The notes below the pieces were generated by a model. It was given only the letters and a program-made list of their open reading frames with translations. It searched no databases and was not told where the DNA came from. A DNA stretch of 64,000 nucleotides from CAZGEA01 sp964524515 (lineage in GTDB: Bacteria; Patescibacteriota; Microgenomatia; UBA8517), in assembly GCA_964524515.1 (NCBI GenBank), contig CAZGEA010000001.1:361522-425521 (forward strand), written 5' to 3'. Both the position numbers and the translations under genes were made by a program. Of this stretch, positions 34,640 to 44,047 are shown in pieces. The stretch's first letter is position 1. Every line of letters begins with the position of its first letter.

Positions 34640-35053
34640 TTATTCTAAAATCTTAATCTTTCCAACATCCATTAGCCAACCAGCTTTTTTAGCAGCAATG
34701 GTTTGTCCCCATACTTGTACATTTTTACCAGCATAAGAAGAAAGATCGATAACTGTTGAAGTCAAATAAACATTCTGAGAATCTCCACCTGGCCTAATTA
34801 ATTTATGAGTTCCCTCACCTGAAATTCCACCTTCCTGAAGCGTTCCTTGCGCTGTATCAGTAAATGCAGTAGTGTCTGACAATCCAGTTTCGCGATTTGA
34901 ATTAGTAGTTACTGATGGAGCAGTCTTATCCCCTAAAACTTTACTACTAGAAAAAACAACCTTAGATAATAAAAATCCTGATCCAATTCCAGCACCCAAA
35001 ACAAGAACAGTCAATACCAAAGCTAAATTCTTTAATGACTTTGAGGTTGCCAT
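34640..35053 (-). CDS. Small membrane-anchored protein with OB-like tail
   Basis: 137 residues: N-terminal helix (about 10-32), a Ser/Thr-rich spacer, and a small beta domain (TSTVIDLSSYAGKNVQVWGQTIAAKKAGWLMDVGKIKIL) that looks like an OB-fold end. This pattern of IDLSxYxGKxVxVxG is frequent in short exported CPR proteins; function unknown. TATAGT (35065-35060) ends 6 bases before the ATG, so its own leaderless promoter is likely. It is 16 bases before ftsE and could also feed that operon. Confidence 0.6.
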   Translation of the reverse strand: MATSKSLKNLALVLTVLVLGAGIGSGFLLSKVVFSSSKVLGDKTAPSVTTNSNRETGLSDTTAFTDTAQGTLQEGGISGEGTHKLIRPGGDSQNVYLTSTVIDLSSYAGKNVQVWGQTIAAKKAGWLMDVGKIKILE

Positions 35054-35059
35054 ATACCC

Positions 35060-35065
35060 ACTATA
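35060..35065 (-). promoter_or_regulatory. -10 element, leaderless start at 35053
   Basis: Minus strand TATAGT, then 6 bases, then ATG. No Shine-Dalgarno fits between. Confidence 0.5.
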
Positions 35066-35111
35066 TCATATTACAAATATTTTTTGCTAGATTTAGAAGA
35101 AACTGCAATAA

Positions 35112-36188
35112 CTACTTCAACTTTAGCTCAGCTTCAACAAACAAATCCAAATCTCCATCCAAAACAGATACTGTATCAGAGGTTTCAGCATCAGTTCTCA
35201 AATCTTTAATCATTTTATAAGGATGGAGTACGTATGATCTAATCTGGGTTCCCCATGATGCAGGTCGATAGCTTCCCTTTATTGCCTCTTTTGCCAATTT
35301 CATTTCTTCTTGTTTACGAATCCACAATTTTGATCGCAAAAGTCCAAGAGCGATTTTTCTATTTTGTTCTTGGAATCGCTCAGTCTGAGCAGTAACCACA
35401 ATTCCCGATGGCTTATGAGTTAATCTCACTGCAGTTGATACTTTATTAACGTTTTGTCCACCATGCCCACCGGCTCTATAAAATTGAATTTCCAAATCTT
35501 CATCTTTTATTTCAATATCAGGCATATCAACTTCACTTACTTCAGGTAACACTTCAACCAACGCAAACGAAGTTTGACGCAAATTATCAGCATTAAATGG
35601 AGATTGACGTACTAATCTATGAGTTCCAGATTCTCTTTTAAAATAACCATATACATATTGTCCTGTAATTTTAATTGTAACGCTTTTTATGCCAGCCTCC
35701 TCACCTCGAGTTTCATCAATCAAATCCCAGTTCCAACCTTTTCTCTCACAATACCTTATATACATTCTAAAAAGCATCGAAGACCAATCCATTGCTTCAG
35801 TTCCACCCTGCCCGGCATGAATTGAAACTATTGCATTGTGATTATCATATTCACCACTTAAGTAAAGTTGCAAACTAAGTTTGTGAATCCTCAATTCAAT
35901 TTTAGAAAGTTCAGACTCAATTTCTTCTGGATTTTGGGCTTCACTTGCCAACTCACTCAAAATTGAAATTTCATCTTTCAATGAAACTAATTCAGCCAAT
36001 TCTTTCTTAATAGCATCAATTTCCTGCATTACAGATCGTGCTTTATTCTGATCACTCCAAAGATTAGGATTCAAAGTTTCAACTTCCAGCTCTTTTAATC
36101 TTTTATTTTTTGCATCAATATCCACAGTCTTCTCAAACGAAGAAAACGCAACTAACGCATCATCTATTCTTTTTTGAATTTCATACAT
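35112..36188 (-). CDS. prfB: Peptide chain release factor 2
   Basis: 358 residues. GGHGGQNVNK carries the catalytic GGQ, and RQSPFNADNL has the SPF tripeptide that reads UGA/UAA. Early HAGQGGTEAMDWSSML is also family-specific. There is no in-frame stop or programmed frameshift near codon 25, unlike E. coli; the frame is continuous from the ATG. Presence of RF2 means UGA is a stop in this organism, which argues against the Gracilibacteria-type code. TATACT (36200-36195) ends 6 bases before the ATG. Confidence 0.95.
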   Translation of the reverse strand: MYEIQKRIDDALVAFSSFEKTVDIDAKNKRLKELEVETLNPNLWSDQNKARSVMQEIDAIKKELAELVSLKDEISILSELASEAQNPEEIESELSKIELRIHKLSLQLYLSGEYDNHNAIVSIHAGQGGTEAMDWSSMLFRMYIRYCERKGWNWDLIDETRGEEAGIKSVTIKITGQYVYGYFKRESGTHRLVRQSPFNADNLRQTSFALVEVLPEVSEVDMPDIEIKDEDLEIQFYRAGGHGGQNVNKVSTAVRLTHKPSGIVVTAQTERFQEQNRKIALGLLRSKLWIRKQEEMKLAKEAIKGSYRPASWGTQIRSYVLHPYKMIKDLRTDAETSDTVSVLDGDLDLFVEAELKLK

Positions 36189-36194
36189 ATGGAA

Positions 36195-36200
36195 AGTATA
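36195..36200 (-). promoter_or_regulatory. -10 element, leaderless prfB
   Basis: Minus strand TATACT, 6 bases, ATG at 36188. A leaderless mRNA is the simplest reading. Confidence 0.5.
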
Positions 36201-36246
36201 AATGCTAAATCAAATTTATTCCATTCTTACGGTAAATAATCTTGAT

Positions 36247-36714
36247 TTATGGAGTACAAATTGCAAATTTTGCTTTCTTGGCATCTGTTGGTGTTAATTT
36301 TGAATATGATTCAATTACACTTTGATAACTAGGAGTTGTTGAATCCTGTGCTTTTATATTTGAGATTTCACCAGTAGTCTCCAGTGCATCAACCAATCGA
36401 TCACGGCTAATTCCCAAAACTGCAGCAATCGGCTTAGGAGGATTTTTCCATCCTAATGTTTCCGTAAGGATAGTTCTTCCGGCTACCAAAAAAAATCCTT
36501 CAATTATTAATGTAAGTAAAAATCCAAGCAATACTCCCAACGCCGCACCATGGAAAGACCATTCAATAAAATGTCTTCTCACTTGTGCCATCGTAATAAC
36601 TAAAAAGAACAACAAAATAACAATTGCAATTGCCTGCCAAATTGCAGGGTATATAGTTACTGATCCAATGTGGACTTCATACTGACGAAATATGGGGCTT
36701 ATTGCAGGAATCAT
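36247..36714 (-). CDS. Membrane protein of unknown function
   Basis: 155 residues. Two membrane helices (about 22-42 and 52-78) are followed by a soluble tail with GISRDRLVDALETTGEI, a helix pair, and LTPTDAKKAKFAICTP at the end. No family recognised. The gene is 11 bases downstream of the gene at 36726, in the same direction, so they are probably one transcript that ends before prfB. Confidence 0.55.
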   Translation of the reverse strand: MIPAISPIFRQYEVHIGSVTIYPAIWQAIAIVILLFFLVITMAQVRRHFIEWSFHGAALGVLLGFLLTLIIEGFFLVAGRTILTETLGWKNPPKPIAAVLGISRDRLVDALETTGEISNIKAQDSTTPSYQSVIESYSKLTPTDAKKAKFAICTP

Positions 36715-36725
36715 AGCTATTAGCT

Positions 36726-37376
36726 TTATTCTACAACTTCTTCATCTTCAATAATTTCAGATGACTGTGAAGTTCCACTACTTGATCCTGTTTGTTTAGT
36801 ACTTGGTGCAAATGAAAAACTAGCAGTTACAGCATCCATCAAATCTGATGATTTACTATCAGTTCCTGCTGAAAATAAATACATCACACCTTGATCAATA
36901 AACAATATTAATGATTTATTATTTGTGCTATCCATATATTCACTTGCAGATACACCACCAATATTTACTGAACCCGTTAATTTTGCACTTTTATAATCAC
37001 TTTCTGCACTTGTAATCCATGAGGCAATTGATTTTGATTTTGTATCAAAAACAGAAACTGTAAGCTCAGTATTTGAATTACTCACTGACACTTTCGAATA
37101 ATAAGAACTATCTGTTGCTGGAGTTATGTCAGTAACGCTATACCCTGCTGGATATTTAAAACTAAAACCAGATTCATCAGTATAACTTTGAGTTGAAGAG
37201 TCAGTTTTACTGTCTGTATCTGCCACCTCACTATTATCACTTTCCAATGTCGTAAGTTCTGTTTTGTCATTATCTTTTGAATTATTATTTCTAGAAATCA
37301 TTACAAAACCAAATGCACCTGCAACCGAAACTACTAAAAATATAATTACTAAAATTATTGCATTACTTTTTGACAT
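36726..37376 (-). CDS. Membrane-anchored PsbP-like/lipoprotein-like exported protein
   Basis: 216 residues. One N-terminal helix (about 7-27), an acidic Ser/Thr/Asp spacer (about 30-65), then an alpha-beta domain beginning YTDESGFSFKYPAGYSVTD, a pattern seen in many exported proteins of the PsbP-related fold (GFSFxYPxGW). The tail is Ser/Thr-rich and ends EIIEDEEVVE. Function unknown. It is divergent from the small secreted protein at 37420. Confidence 0.6.
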   Translation of the reverse strand: MSKSNAIILVIIFLVVSVAGAFGFVMISRNNNSKDNDKTELTTLESDNSEVADTDSKTDSSTQSYTDESGFSFKYPAGYSVTDITPATDSSYYSKVSVSNSNTELTVSVFDTKSKSIASWITSAESDYKSAKLTGSVNIGGVSASEYMDSTNNKSLILFIDQGVMYLFSAGTDSKSSDLMDAVTASFSFAPSTKQTGSSSGTSQSSEIIEDEEVVE

Positions 37377-37419
37377 GCTTATTTATTCAATATATCATGA
37401 AACAAACCAAGTTAACAAA

Positions 37420-37866
37420 ATGAAAAAAGCCATCATTCTAATTTCAATAATATTAATTAGTCTTTCTGCTTCAACCAAAACAGCAAATGCAGCCAAAAGA
37501 TTAATCCCAAGAGCAAAAACTTCTACTTCTTCAACAACCACAAAAACAACTACCAATTCTTCAGGAAAAATTGGTGTGAGTGTAAAATTCCGAGGAGACA
37601 GACGTGCAATTGTTGTTAACTTTTCCAGTTTAGAAAAAGCATCTAAAGTAACCTACACCTTAAGCTATAATGCAAAAACGGGATACCAAGGAGCCTCAGG
37701 TTCTGTTTCAACAACTGGTGGAGCAGTATCAAGAGAAATCATCTTTGGAACTTGCTCAGGTGGAACTTGTAGATACGACACAAATATAACAAATGCAGTT
37801 TTTTCTGTTAAATATACCCTCACAAACGGAAAAACATACGTCAAAAACTTCAGATTAAAAGTATAA
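37420..37866 (+). CDS. Small secreted protein of unknown function
   Basis: 148 residues from the ATG at 37420. Signal peptide (about 1-24, ending ANA), a Ser/Thr spacer, then one beta-sandwich-like domain (VSVKFRGDRRAIVVNFSSLEKASKVTYTLSYN ... GTCSGGTCRYDTN) with a CxxxxxC pair that probably forms a disulphide. The longer frame from 37264 runs into the divergent gene and lacks the signal peptide at its start. No family name. Confidence 0.65.
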   Translation: MKKAIILISIILISLSASTKTANAAKRLIPRAKTSTSSTTTKTTTNSSGKIGVSVKFRGDRRAIVVNFSSLEKASKVTYTLSYNAKTGYQGASGSVSTTGGAVSREIIFGTCSGGTCRYDTNITNAVFSVKYTLTNGKTYVKNFRLKV

Positions 37867-37886
37867 AAAATTAAATTAACAAAAAA

Positions 37887-38597
37887 TTATTGTGTTGCTT
37901 TTGCAGTTGGAGTTGGTGATGAACTTGGCTTTGCAGTTGGAGTGCTAGATGCTTTTGCAGTTGGCGTAGAACTTGCAGATGTAGCTGATCCTTTCCTAGG
38001 TCCTGTTGTGATTTCAATGTTTGCGCCACCTGTTGGAGTCCCCTCTCTTGAGACTACTGCTGTATAAATAGTTTTCAACTTTGTTTCAAGTTCTGTTATT
38101 GTTGCAATTGAAACAGATTTCAAATAAACAATTTCAGTTTGTGTTGAAGACTGAGATGAAGCGTTTCCTGCAGTTATATCAGAATATCCCAAAGACTTTA
38201 ATTGTGTTTGTAAATAAGCAGCCTCACCTGGAACTCCAGTTCCATTTAAAATTTTTATTGCAATTTCACTTTTATCAACAGGTTTGGCAGTTGCAGTAGA
38301 AGAAGCAGTTGCAATTGGGGTTGTTGTTGCTGTTTCAGCTTGTGGAGTTGAAATACTATTTACACCAGCAACATCAGGTTCTTGATTTACTGCTTGATCA
38401 ATGTCAGGTGATTGACCAGCACCTCGAAATACAAAAAAAGCCAATCCTCCTAAAACTAAAACAAAAATTGGAATAATAATAAAAAGAACTGGAACTTGAG
38501 TTTTATTTTTTCTATTTGGTTCATTAACAGGAAACCCTACCGCTTCAGGTGATTGTGGTTGAAAGTTTGAATTATCGTTTTGTTGTCCTTGTTCCAT
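37887..38597 (-). CDS. Membrane-anchored LytR C-terminal domain protein
   Basis: 236 residues. Cytoplasmic N-terminus, one helix (about 36-58), a Thr/Ala/Ser spacer, the LytR_C domain (about 105-190; IAIKILNGTGVPGEAAYLQTQLKSLGYSDI) and a Ser/Thr/Pro/Ala tail made of near-repeats of ASSTPTAKP. LytR_C occurs at the end of LytR-CpsA-Psr wall ligases but here stands alone. Role in envelope metabolism is inferred. It ends 20 bases from the convergent gene at 37866. Confidence 0.75.
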   Translation of the reverse strand: MEQGQQNDNSNFQPQSPEAVGFPVNEPNRKNKTQVPVLFIIIPIFVLVLGGLAFFVFRGAGQSPDIDQAVNQEPDVAGVNSISTPQAETATTTPIATASSTATAKPVDKSEIAIKILNGTGVPGEAAYLQTQLKSLGYSDITAGNASSQSSTQTEIVYLKSVSIATITELETKLKTIYTAVVSREGTPTGGANIEITTGPRKGSATSASSTPTAKASSTPTAKPSSSPTPTAKATQ

Positions 38598-38694
38598 TAT
38601 ATTTGCTCACGAGTATAACCATCTAAATGCCCTTATGTCAATATAACCTAAATCTTTTCCCAAAGATATCCGCTCTTTTACACTACACAATTTA
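38598..38694. other. Intergenic stretch without recognisable features
   Basis: 97 bases between the LytR_C gene and the HD gene, both on the minus strand. I see no hairpin with a U-run and no clear promoter. Confidence 0.4.
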
Positions 38695-39495
38695 TCACTT
38701 TTTGAAGATATACTCTTTTACAATACTTTTCTCAGTCTCACGATCAATATATGCTCGAACTGCAACGTAATTTTCAATTCCAGATCCTTTTATTTTTGTA
38801 TTTAACAAATCATCAACCTGAAAAAGTGCTGCAGAATTATTCATTTTTATATTAATTTGAACAATAGTCTCCACACCCTTTTCAATCTCAACAGAATCAA
38901 CAGCCTGAGCAGAAACAGAATAAATATCGACATTTCCAGCTTCATACGGAATCCTAGATCTTCCTTTGCTCATATCCAATGCATCTGAAACACGAACAAT
39001 TCCTGCTTCAATTGTAAGTGGGCTTCCTCCAGCTCTGTGGCTAATAATTGCATGCAAAGTTTCTGAAATTACAATTGTTCTCTCATATACTGGCATAAAA
39101 GATAGTATTTCTCGAAGTAAATTATTTGCCAAAAACAAACTATACTCTTCATGCCCTTTTCTATGAATTGAAATTCCCAAATCATGCATTAATGATGCCA
39201 AAACAATAATCACTTCAGCATAGTCACTACTCAAACCATAATTTTTAGAAATTGAAAATTCAATATTTGCTTCCTTAAAAATTCGAGTCATTCGAAGTGC
39301 CATATTGGAAACTATTTGAAAATGAACTGGTCCATGATCACTCATTCCAAGTCGCTCAATAGCATTAACATTATTAACTCTCCAAAGAGTTTTAATTTCT
39401 TCGTTATCATTAATAATATTAATTACCTGTTCCAAAAGTTTATTTTCGTTTGTTGGTAATTTAATAGGTGTTTCTTCCCAATTATGTTTAATCAT
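38695..39495 (-). CDS. HD-domain phosphohydrolase
   Basis: 266 residues. The HD metal motif is seen in LASLMHDLGISIHRKGHEEYS, with an earlier His in MSDHGPVHFQIV (H54 region) and a later HAIISHRAGGSP. This is the arrangement of HD hydrolases that act on nucleotides or phosphorylated small molecules. The C-terminal ~90 residues form a separate domain (VQINIKMNNSAALFQVDDLLNTKI) like that found in archaeal and bacterial HD proteins of this size. Substrate unknown. It has TAAAAT eight bases before the ATG. Confidence 0.75.
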   Translation of the reverse strand: MIKHNWEETPIKLPTNENKLLEQVINIINDNEEIKTLWRVNNVNAIERLGMSDHGPVHFQIVSNMALRMTRIFKEANIEFSISKNYGLSSDYAEVIIVLASLMHDLGISIHRKGHEEYSLFLANNLLREILSFMPVYERTIVISETLHAIISHRAGGSPLTIEAGIVRVSDALDMSKGRSRIPYEAGNVDIYSVSAQAVDSVEIEKGVETIVQINIKMNNSAALFQVDDLLNTKIKGSGIENYVAVRAYIDRETEKSIVKEYIFKK

Positions 39496-39517
39496 ATTTA
39501 ATTATTTTATCTTATAT

Positions 39518-40117
39518 TTATCGATTGTCTAACATTTTCCATAAAAGCCTTGATCCATATGATCTATACGGCCTCCATTTATCAGTAATTTCAATTATTT
39601 TACTCTTATCTTTTCTATCAATTTGATAATGTTTTTCAAGACTCGATACTAATCCATTATCTCCGTGAGAAAACACATCTTCTCGCCCTAAAGTAAAAAT
39701 TAAAATCATTTGAGCAGTCCAATTTCCAACTCCTTTTATTTGAGTTAATTTTTCAATAAAATCAATATCTTCTAATTTTGACAAATCAGATGTTTTAAAT
39801 CCTCCATTCAAAAATGCATTAGAAACTTCTTTTATATAACTTGCTTTTGATCTTGAAACTCCAGTTTCCCGCAATTGTTCAATTGATAAATCTGTAAACT
39901 TTTCTGGAGTAAATAAATTCTTTGTTTTTGTTAATTTTCTAACTCTTGAGGCAATTGTATCTGCTGCCTTTCCTGATAATTGTTGTCCAATTATACTATC
40001 AATAAGCCCAGAAAACAATTTTTTATGATCTCCATCAATTTTTTCTGGTAATCCATATTTCTCAATTGCTGATTTAAGTATTGGATCAAGTGATAAATGT
40101 TTTTCAATTTCATTCAT
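39518..40117 (-). CDS. DNA-3-methyladenine glycosylase, HhH-GPD family
   Basis: 199 residues. IIGQQLSGKAADTI, then helix-hairpin-helix LTQIKGVGNWTAQMILIFTLGREDVFSHGDNGL, where the Asp of HGDNG is the catalytic residue, and KWRPYRSYGSRLLWKML at the end. This is the AlkA-like branch that removes alkylated bases. It overlaps the YdjM-like gene upstream by four bases. No iron-sulphur cluster Cys are present. Confidence 0.88.
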   Translation of the reverse strand: MNEIEKHLSLDPILKSAIEKYGLPEKIDGDHKKLFSGLIDSIIGQQLSGKAADTIASRVRKLTKTKNLFTPEKFTDLSIEQLRETGVSRSKASYIKEVSNAFLNGGFKTSDLSKLEDIDFIEKLTQIKGVGNWTAQMILIFTLGREDVFSHGDNGLVSSLEKHYQIDRKDKSKIIEITDKWRPYRSYGSRLLWKMLDNR

Positions 40118-40689
40118 ATTTTAATTGATTTCAAAAGCACTCTTATAGTTTCTTGATTATCCCATACAAGCCAAACCATGTAAGCAATAACTCCTGGAAA
40201 AACTAAAAAATTCTCAAAAAATTTCCCAGTTGTAATCCGAAGTGCACGGATCGGTGGAATTCCAAAATCAAATCTAATTGGAAACAAAAGTGGTACTCCT
40301 TCACGAGTTAATGAATCAGAAAAAAGATGCGATGCAAAACCAATCATAATACTGACTATTACTACATGAATATTTATAAAATTTTCATTCAATATTTTAG
40401 GAAGTAACCACATGAGTATTTTATATATTAAAAAACCACCAATAATAGAATGAGTTAATGTCCTATGTTTATAAAAAATTCGCCTTCCTATTTTTCCAAT
40501 CGCATCCCCACCAGGCATTATATCCCACAAAACATTCCCAGCTTGGTCCAAATCTGGAATTAATGCACCAATTGCACATCCCAACAAACACGCTCCAGCA
40601 GTTACTATATTTAAATTAGTAGGTTGAATAATAATTGCAGCAGTTAACAAAAAAGCCATTGCAAACATATCATGTGTCCTTGAAGTCAT
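40114..40689 (-). CDS. YdjM-like membrane-bound metal-dependent hydrolase
   Basis: 191 residues with about four membrane helices. Family motifs are RTHDMFA at the start, ALIPDLDQ, KHRTLTHSIIGG and GFASHLFSDSLTREGVPLLFP: the scattered His and Asp form the supposed metal site. Members in other bacteria are LexA-regulated or linked with phospholipase activity, but function is not settled. TACAAT (40702-40697) ends 7 bases before the ATG. Co-transcribed with the DNA glycosylase. Confidence 0.8.
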   Translation of the reverse strand: MTSRTHDMFAMAFLLTAAIIIQPTNLNIVTAGACLLGCAIGALIPDLDQAGNVLWDIMPGGDAIGKIGRRIFYKHRTLTHSIIGGFLIYKILMWLLPKILNENFINIHVVIVSIMIGFASHLFSDSLTREGVPLLFPIRFDFGIPPIRALRITTGKFFENFLVFPGVIAYMVWLVWDNQETIRVLLKSIKI

Positions 40690-40714
40690 AAAAAAGATTG
40701 TAACATTATCCGTA

Positions 40715-40743
40715 TTGCCAGAGGTACATTTTTCTTGTAATCT
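40715..40743 (+). promoter_or_regulatory. Promoter for DinB-like and FAD-oxidase genes
   Basis: TTGCCA (40715-40720), 17 bases, TAATCT (40738-40743), then 6 bases to the ATG at 40750. A second clear example with both hexamers placed for a leaderless mRNA. Confidence 0.55.
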
Positions 40744-40749
40744 TGGCTT

Positions 40750-41283
40750 ATGCTAACAGCACTAAATCTACTAAAGGAACAACTCAAATCAGCGCGCGAA
40801 ACATTTGATTCAACTGCAGCAGATATTAAGCCAGAGGATTTGCATTCTGATCCAGGTAAAAAAGCTTTAACAATTGCAGCAACATACGCACATTTAATTT
40901 TTTCAGAAGATGAAATAATCCACAGAATGCTTCAAAAAACAGTTCCACTTTATAAATCGTCTTGGATTGATAAAACTGGTGCAAGTGAACCAATGCCAGA
41001 AATGGATGCAAACTGGGAAGCAAATCATGAAAAATGGTCCAAAACAGTTCAACTTGATTGGCCACAAATGTTGGAATACACAAAAGCAGTTTACGAAGAA
41101 ACCGATAAATATATAAATTCACTTAAAGACGAAGATTTAGAAAAAGAAGTTGATTTGGGTGATTGGGGCAAAAAAACAGTTGCTCATCTTTTATATTCTT
41201 TTATAATAGGCCACACCAACAATCTCGCCGGAGAGCTTTCAGCACTCAAAGGTGTAATGGGCTCCAAAGGTTATCCTTTTTAA
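40750..41283 (+). CDS. DinB-like protein
   Basis: 177 residues, four-helix DinB/YfiT-like fold: the first-helix His in AATYAHLIFSEDEIIHRML, and the later KKTVAHLLYSFIIGHTNNLAGEL supply the usual three metal His. The family includes thiol-dependent S-transferases and uncharacterised metalloproteins. The stop codon is directly followed by the ATG of the FAD oxidase, so the two are read together. Confidence 0.75.
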   Translation: MLTALNLLKEQLKSARETFDSTAADIKPEDLHSDPGKKALTIAATYAHLIFSEDEIIHRMLQKTVPLYKSSWIDKTGASEPMPEMDANWEANHEKWSKTVQLDWPQMLEYTKAVYEETDKYINSLKDEDLEKEVDLGDWGKKTVAHLLYSFIIGHTNNLAGELSALKGVMGSKGYPF

Positions 41284-42657
41284 ATGACATATCAAGAAAA
41301 AAAAGAGATAGCATTAAATCAATTCAGAAAAATTAGAGAAAAAGGTAGCGTTTCATTAAAACCAAAATTCACAAGCCACTTTTTTAGAAAAAGAAAAAAA
41401 ACAAACAAACTTGATTTAACAAATTTCAATAATGTAATTTCAGTAGATATTGAAAATAAAATTGCAGAAGTTGAAGGATTAACTGTCTTTTATGATTTAT
41501 CAAAAGAATGTTTAAAATATGGCTTGCTCCCCCGTGTCGTTCCAGAACTTCGAAACATAACAGTTGGTGGCGCAATTTCAGGGCTTGGTGTTGAAGCTTC
41601 AAGTTTTAAATTTGGATTAGTCCACGAATCAATTCTCGAATGTGAAGTTCTAACTGGAAATGGTGAAGTTGTAATTTGTTCTAAAACAAAAAATGAAGAT
41701 TTATTTTATAGTCTTCCAAACTCTCTAGGAACTATTGGGTATATTCTAAAATGCAAAATAAAACTAGTTGAAGCAAAAAAATATGTTCAATTAAATTTAG
41801 TAAGATTCGATTCCTTTGAAAAATACTTCACTAATTTAAAAAATATTTGCAAAGATAAAGAAATAGATTTTATAGATGGAATAATTTTTTCAGAAAATGA
41901 TTGTGTAATCATTACTGGAAATTTTATTGATAACTTACCAATTGACAAAAAACTTAACAACTTTAAAATAAATATCTTCTGGAAATTCCTAAAAAATAGA
42001 AACAATAATGAGGCATTTTTAACAATTTGGGATTTTCTTTGGCGTTGGGATATTGATTTGTTTTGGTGTCTTCACGACAGTCCTCTAGAGTTTACAGAGA
42101 ACAAAATATTTAGAATTATTTTTGGAAAATTTTTCCTCAAATCAAATATTATTTCAAAATTAAATCATTATTATCAAGATTTTATTGAATCAAAATTTGC
42201 AAATTTATTTAAATTAAATCCAGAAAAAAATAACTCTCAAAATGAGAAAATATTACAAGATGTTTGTTTAAATATTGATAAGTGCAAAAATTTTATGGAT
42301 TGGCATGACAAAAATCTATCAACATATCCAATTTGGATTTGCCCAATTCTTGAAAATCCAAAAGAAAAAAATTATCCTCTATATCAAATCGATGGAAATC
42401 TAACTATAGATATTGGAATTTACAAAGGAAACAAAAGACCAAAAAATACTCCAGAAAATTATTTCAATCGAGAAATAGAGAAAAAAATTTTAGAAAACAA
42501 AGGTCTCAAAGGTTTATATTCTGTTTCATACTACAGCGAAAAAGAATTTTGGAGTCAATATAAAAAAGATATATATGATTCTGTAAAGAATAAATATGAC
42601 AAAAATAATATTTTCCCTAATCTCTATTCCAAAGTTGTTGGAAAAATCACACTCTAA
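41284..42657 (+). CDS. FAD-binding oxidoreductase (DHCR24/FAD_binding_4 type)
   Basis: 457 residues. The PCMH-type FAD domain is seen in DLSKECLKYGLLPRVVPELRNITVGGAISGLGVEASSFKFG and LPNSLGTIGYILKCKIKL. The order and the GG-A-x-x-G-G/E core resemble delta24-sterol reductase-like FAD proteins. The second half (from about 200) is a substrate domain with many Trp/Asn/Lys and a Y-S-E-K-E-F-W end. Substrate is unknown; a sterol substrate would be surprising. Very A-rich codon use. Its start directly abuts the preceding stop; its end overlaps the opposite beta-CASP gene by four bases. Confidence 0.75.
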   Translation: MTYQEKKEIALNQFRKIREKGSVSLKPKFTSHFFRKRKKTNKLDLTNFNNVISVDIENKIAEVEGLTVFYDLSKECLKYGLLPRVVPELRNITVGGAISGLGVEASSFKFGLVHESILECEVLTGNGEVVICSKTKNEDLFYSLPNSLGTIGYILKCKIKLVEAKKYVQLNLVRFDSFEKYFTNLKNICKDKEIDFIDGIIFSENDCVIITGNFIDNLPIDKKLNNFKINIFWKFLKNRNNNEAFLTIWDFLWRWDIDLFWCLHDSPLEFTENKIFRIIFGKFFLKSNIISKLNHYYQDFIESKFANLFKLNPEKNNSQNEKILQDVCLNIDKCKNFMDWHDKNLSTYPIWICPILENPKEKNYPLYQIDGNLTIDIGIYKGNKRPKNTPENYFNREIEKKILENKGLKGLYSVSYYSEKEFWSQYKKDIYDSVKNKYDKNNIFPNLYSKVVGKITL

Positions 42658-44003
42658 ACTTCAATCTCTTCATTCATTTGAGGCAATACAATATCTTCAA
42701 TTTTTAAATCAGTTTTAATTTTTTCAGACAATACTTCCCGGGGAACATCATCCCCATGTGTCAAAAATACTTTTTTAACATTTTTAATATGAGATAACCA
42801 TTTAATTAATTGGTTTTGATCAGCATGAGAGCTCATTGAGGCAATATTATTTATTTTTGCATGTATTAAAATCGCCCTTCCATCAATATTGACGCTTTTA
42901 ATTCCTTCAAAAATTTCTCTTCCCAATGTCCCCTCACCTTGGTAACCAACAAACAACAATCTATTATCACTATCTGTTAAATAATATGCAGCATGCCCCA
43001 CAATCCTCCCCCCTGTCATCATTCCACTTCCAGCAATAATGACTTTTGATCCATTTTCTTCATGAATCGCCATACTTTCTTTATGAGTTGCCACATCTAC
43101 TAAATTAGAAAATTCAAAAGGATTTCCCTCCTTTATTACATCTCTCATGTGATCGTTAAATATTTCTGGATATTTTAAATAAACATTAGTTGCCTTTTGA
43201 GCCATTGGGCTATCCAAAAAAACTGGGGTATCTTCTAAAATTTTTTGTGATTTTTTAAGATGTTTAATTATATGCAAAAGCTCTTGAGTGCGATCAAGTG
43301 AAAATGCTGGAATTAAAAGTGTTCCACCATTCATTTCAACTTCATTAATTTCCTTTTGCACTCCATACGAAGAATCAAAATCAGGGTGAAGCCGATCTCC
43401 ATAAGTTGATTCCATTACAACTACATCAGCACTATCAATCAATTCAGTTTCTTGCAAAAGAGGTTCTGGAGTATTTCCCAAATCACCACTAAAAACAATC
43501 TTTCGAAAGTCATTCTTTGCCGATTTATCAGTTATCTCAACTATACAAGAACCTAAAATATGCCCTGCATCACGAAAAACAACTTCAAAATCACCAATAA
43601 TAAATTGCTTTCTATATTCAATTCTCTTAAATTTAGCAATTGTCCTCTCAACTCCAGTTGAGTTGTATAAAAATCTCTTATCATCTTCTTTTGCAATTTT
43701 CGCACTATCCAATAATGATATTTCAGTCAAATCAGCAGTTGCTGGAGTCATCCAAATATCACCATTAAAACCATTAGAAACAGAAATTGGCAACCGCCCG
43801 CAATGATCCAAATGTGCATGAGTCAAAATAATAGCTGACAATTTTGAAAAGTCATACTCATAAGGTTTGTAATTTAATTCATCAATATGGTTTGGTCCTT
43901 GAAACATCCCCAAATCGATTAATATTGACTGACCAGAATCAGAAGTTAATACATAAGAAGATCCCGTAACTGTGCCTGCAGCGCCCAAAAACTTTATTTT
44001 CAT
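42654..44003 (-). CDS. Beta-CASP metallo-beta-lactamase-fold ribonuclease
   Basis: 449 residues. Metallo-beta-lactamase motifs: ILTHAHLDHCGRLP, HILGS, FSGDLG; beta-CASP motifs: VVMESTYGDRLH, GSGMMTGGRIVGH and ASMSSHADQ. This is the CPSF73/YSH1-like group, RNA endonucleases or 5'-exonucleases. The missing N- and C-terminal additions separate it from RNase J. TAGAAT (44016-44011) ends 7 bases before the ATG. It is divergent from the zinc-ribbon gene. Confidence 0.88.
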   Translation of the reverse strand: MKIKFLGAAGTVTGSSYVLTSDSGQSILIDLGMFQGPNHIDELNYKPYEYDFSKLSAIILTHAHLDHCGRLPISVSNGFNGDIWMTPATADLTEISLLDSAKIAKEDDKRFLYNSTGVERTIAKFKRIEYRKQFIIGDFEVVFRDAGHILGSCIVEITDKSAKNDFRKIVFSGDLGNTPEPLLQETELIDSADVVVMESTYGDRLHPDFDSSYGVQKEINEVEMNGGTLLIPAFSLDRTQELLHIIKHLKKSQKILEDTPVFLDSPMAQKATNVYLKYPEIFNDHMRDVIKEGNPFEFSNLVDVATHKESMAIHEENGSKVIIAGSGMMTGGRIVGHAAYYLTDSDNRLLFVGYQGEGTLGREIFEGIKSVNIDGRAILIHAKINNIASMSSHADQNQLIKWLSHIKNVKKVFLTHGDDVPREVLSEKIKTDLKIEDIVLPQMNEEIEV

Positions 44004-44047
44004 TCATGTAATTCTACACTATAAATACATTTTATCTGAATTAGTGT

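Noticed and set aside
35112..36188. Programmed frameshift in prfB
   Set aside because: The frame is continuous from the ATG; no early in-frame UGA with a Shine-Dalgarno-like upstream sequence.
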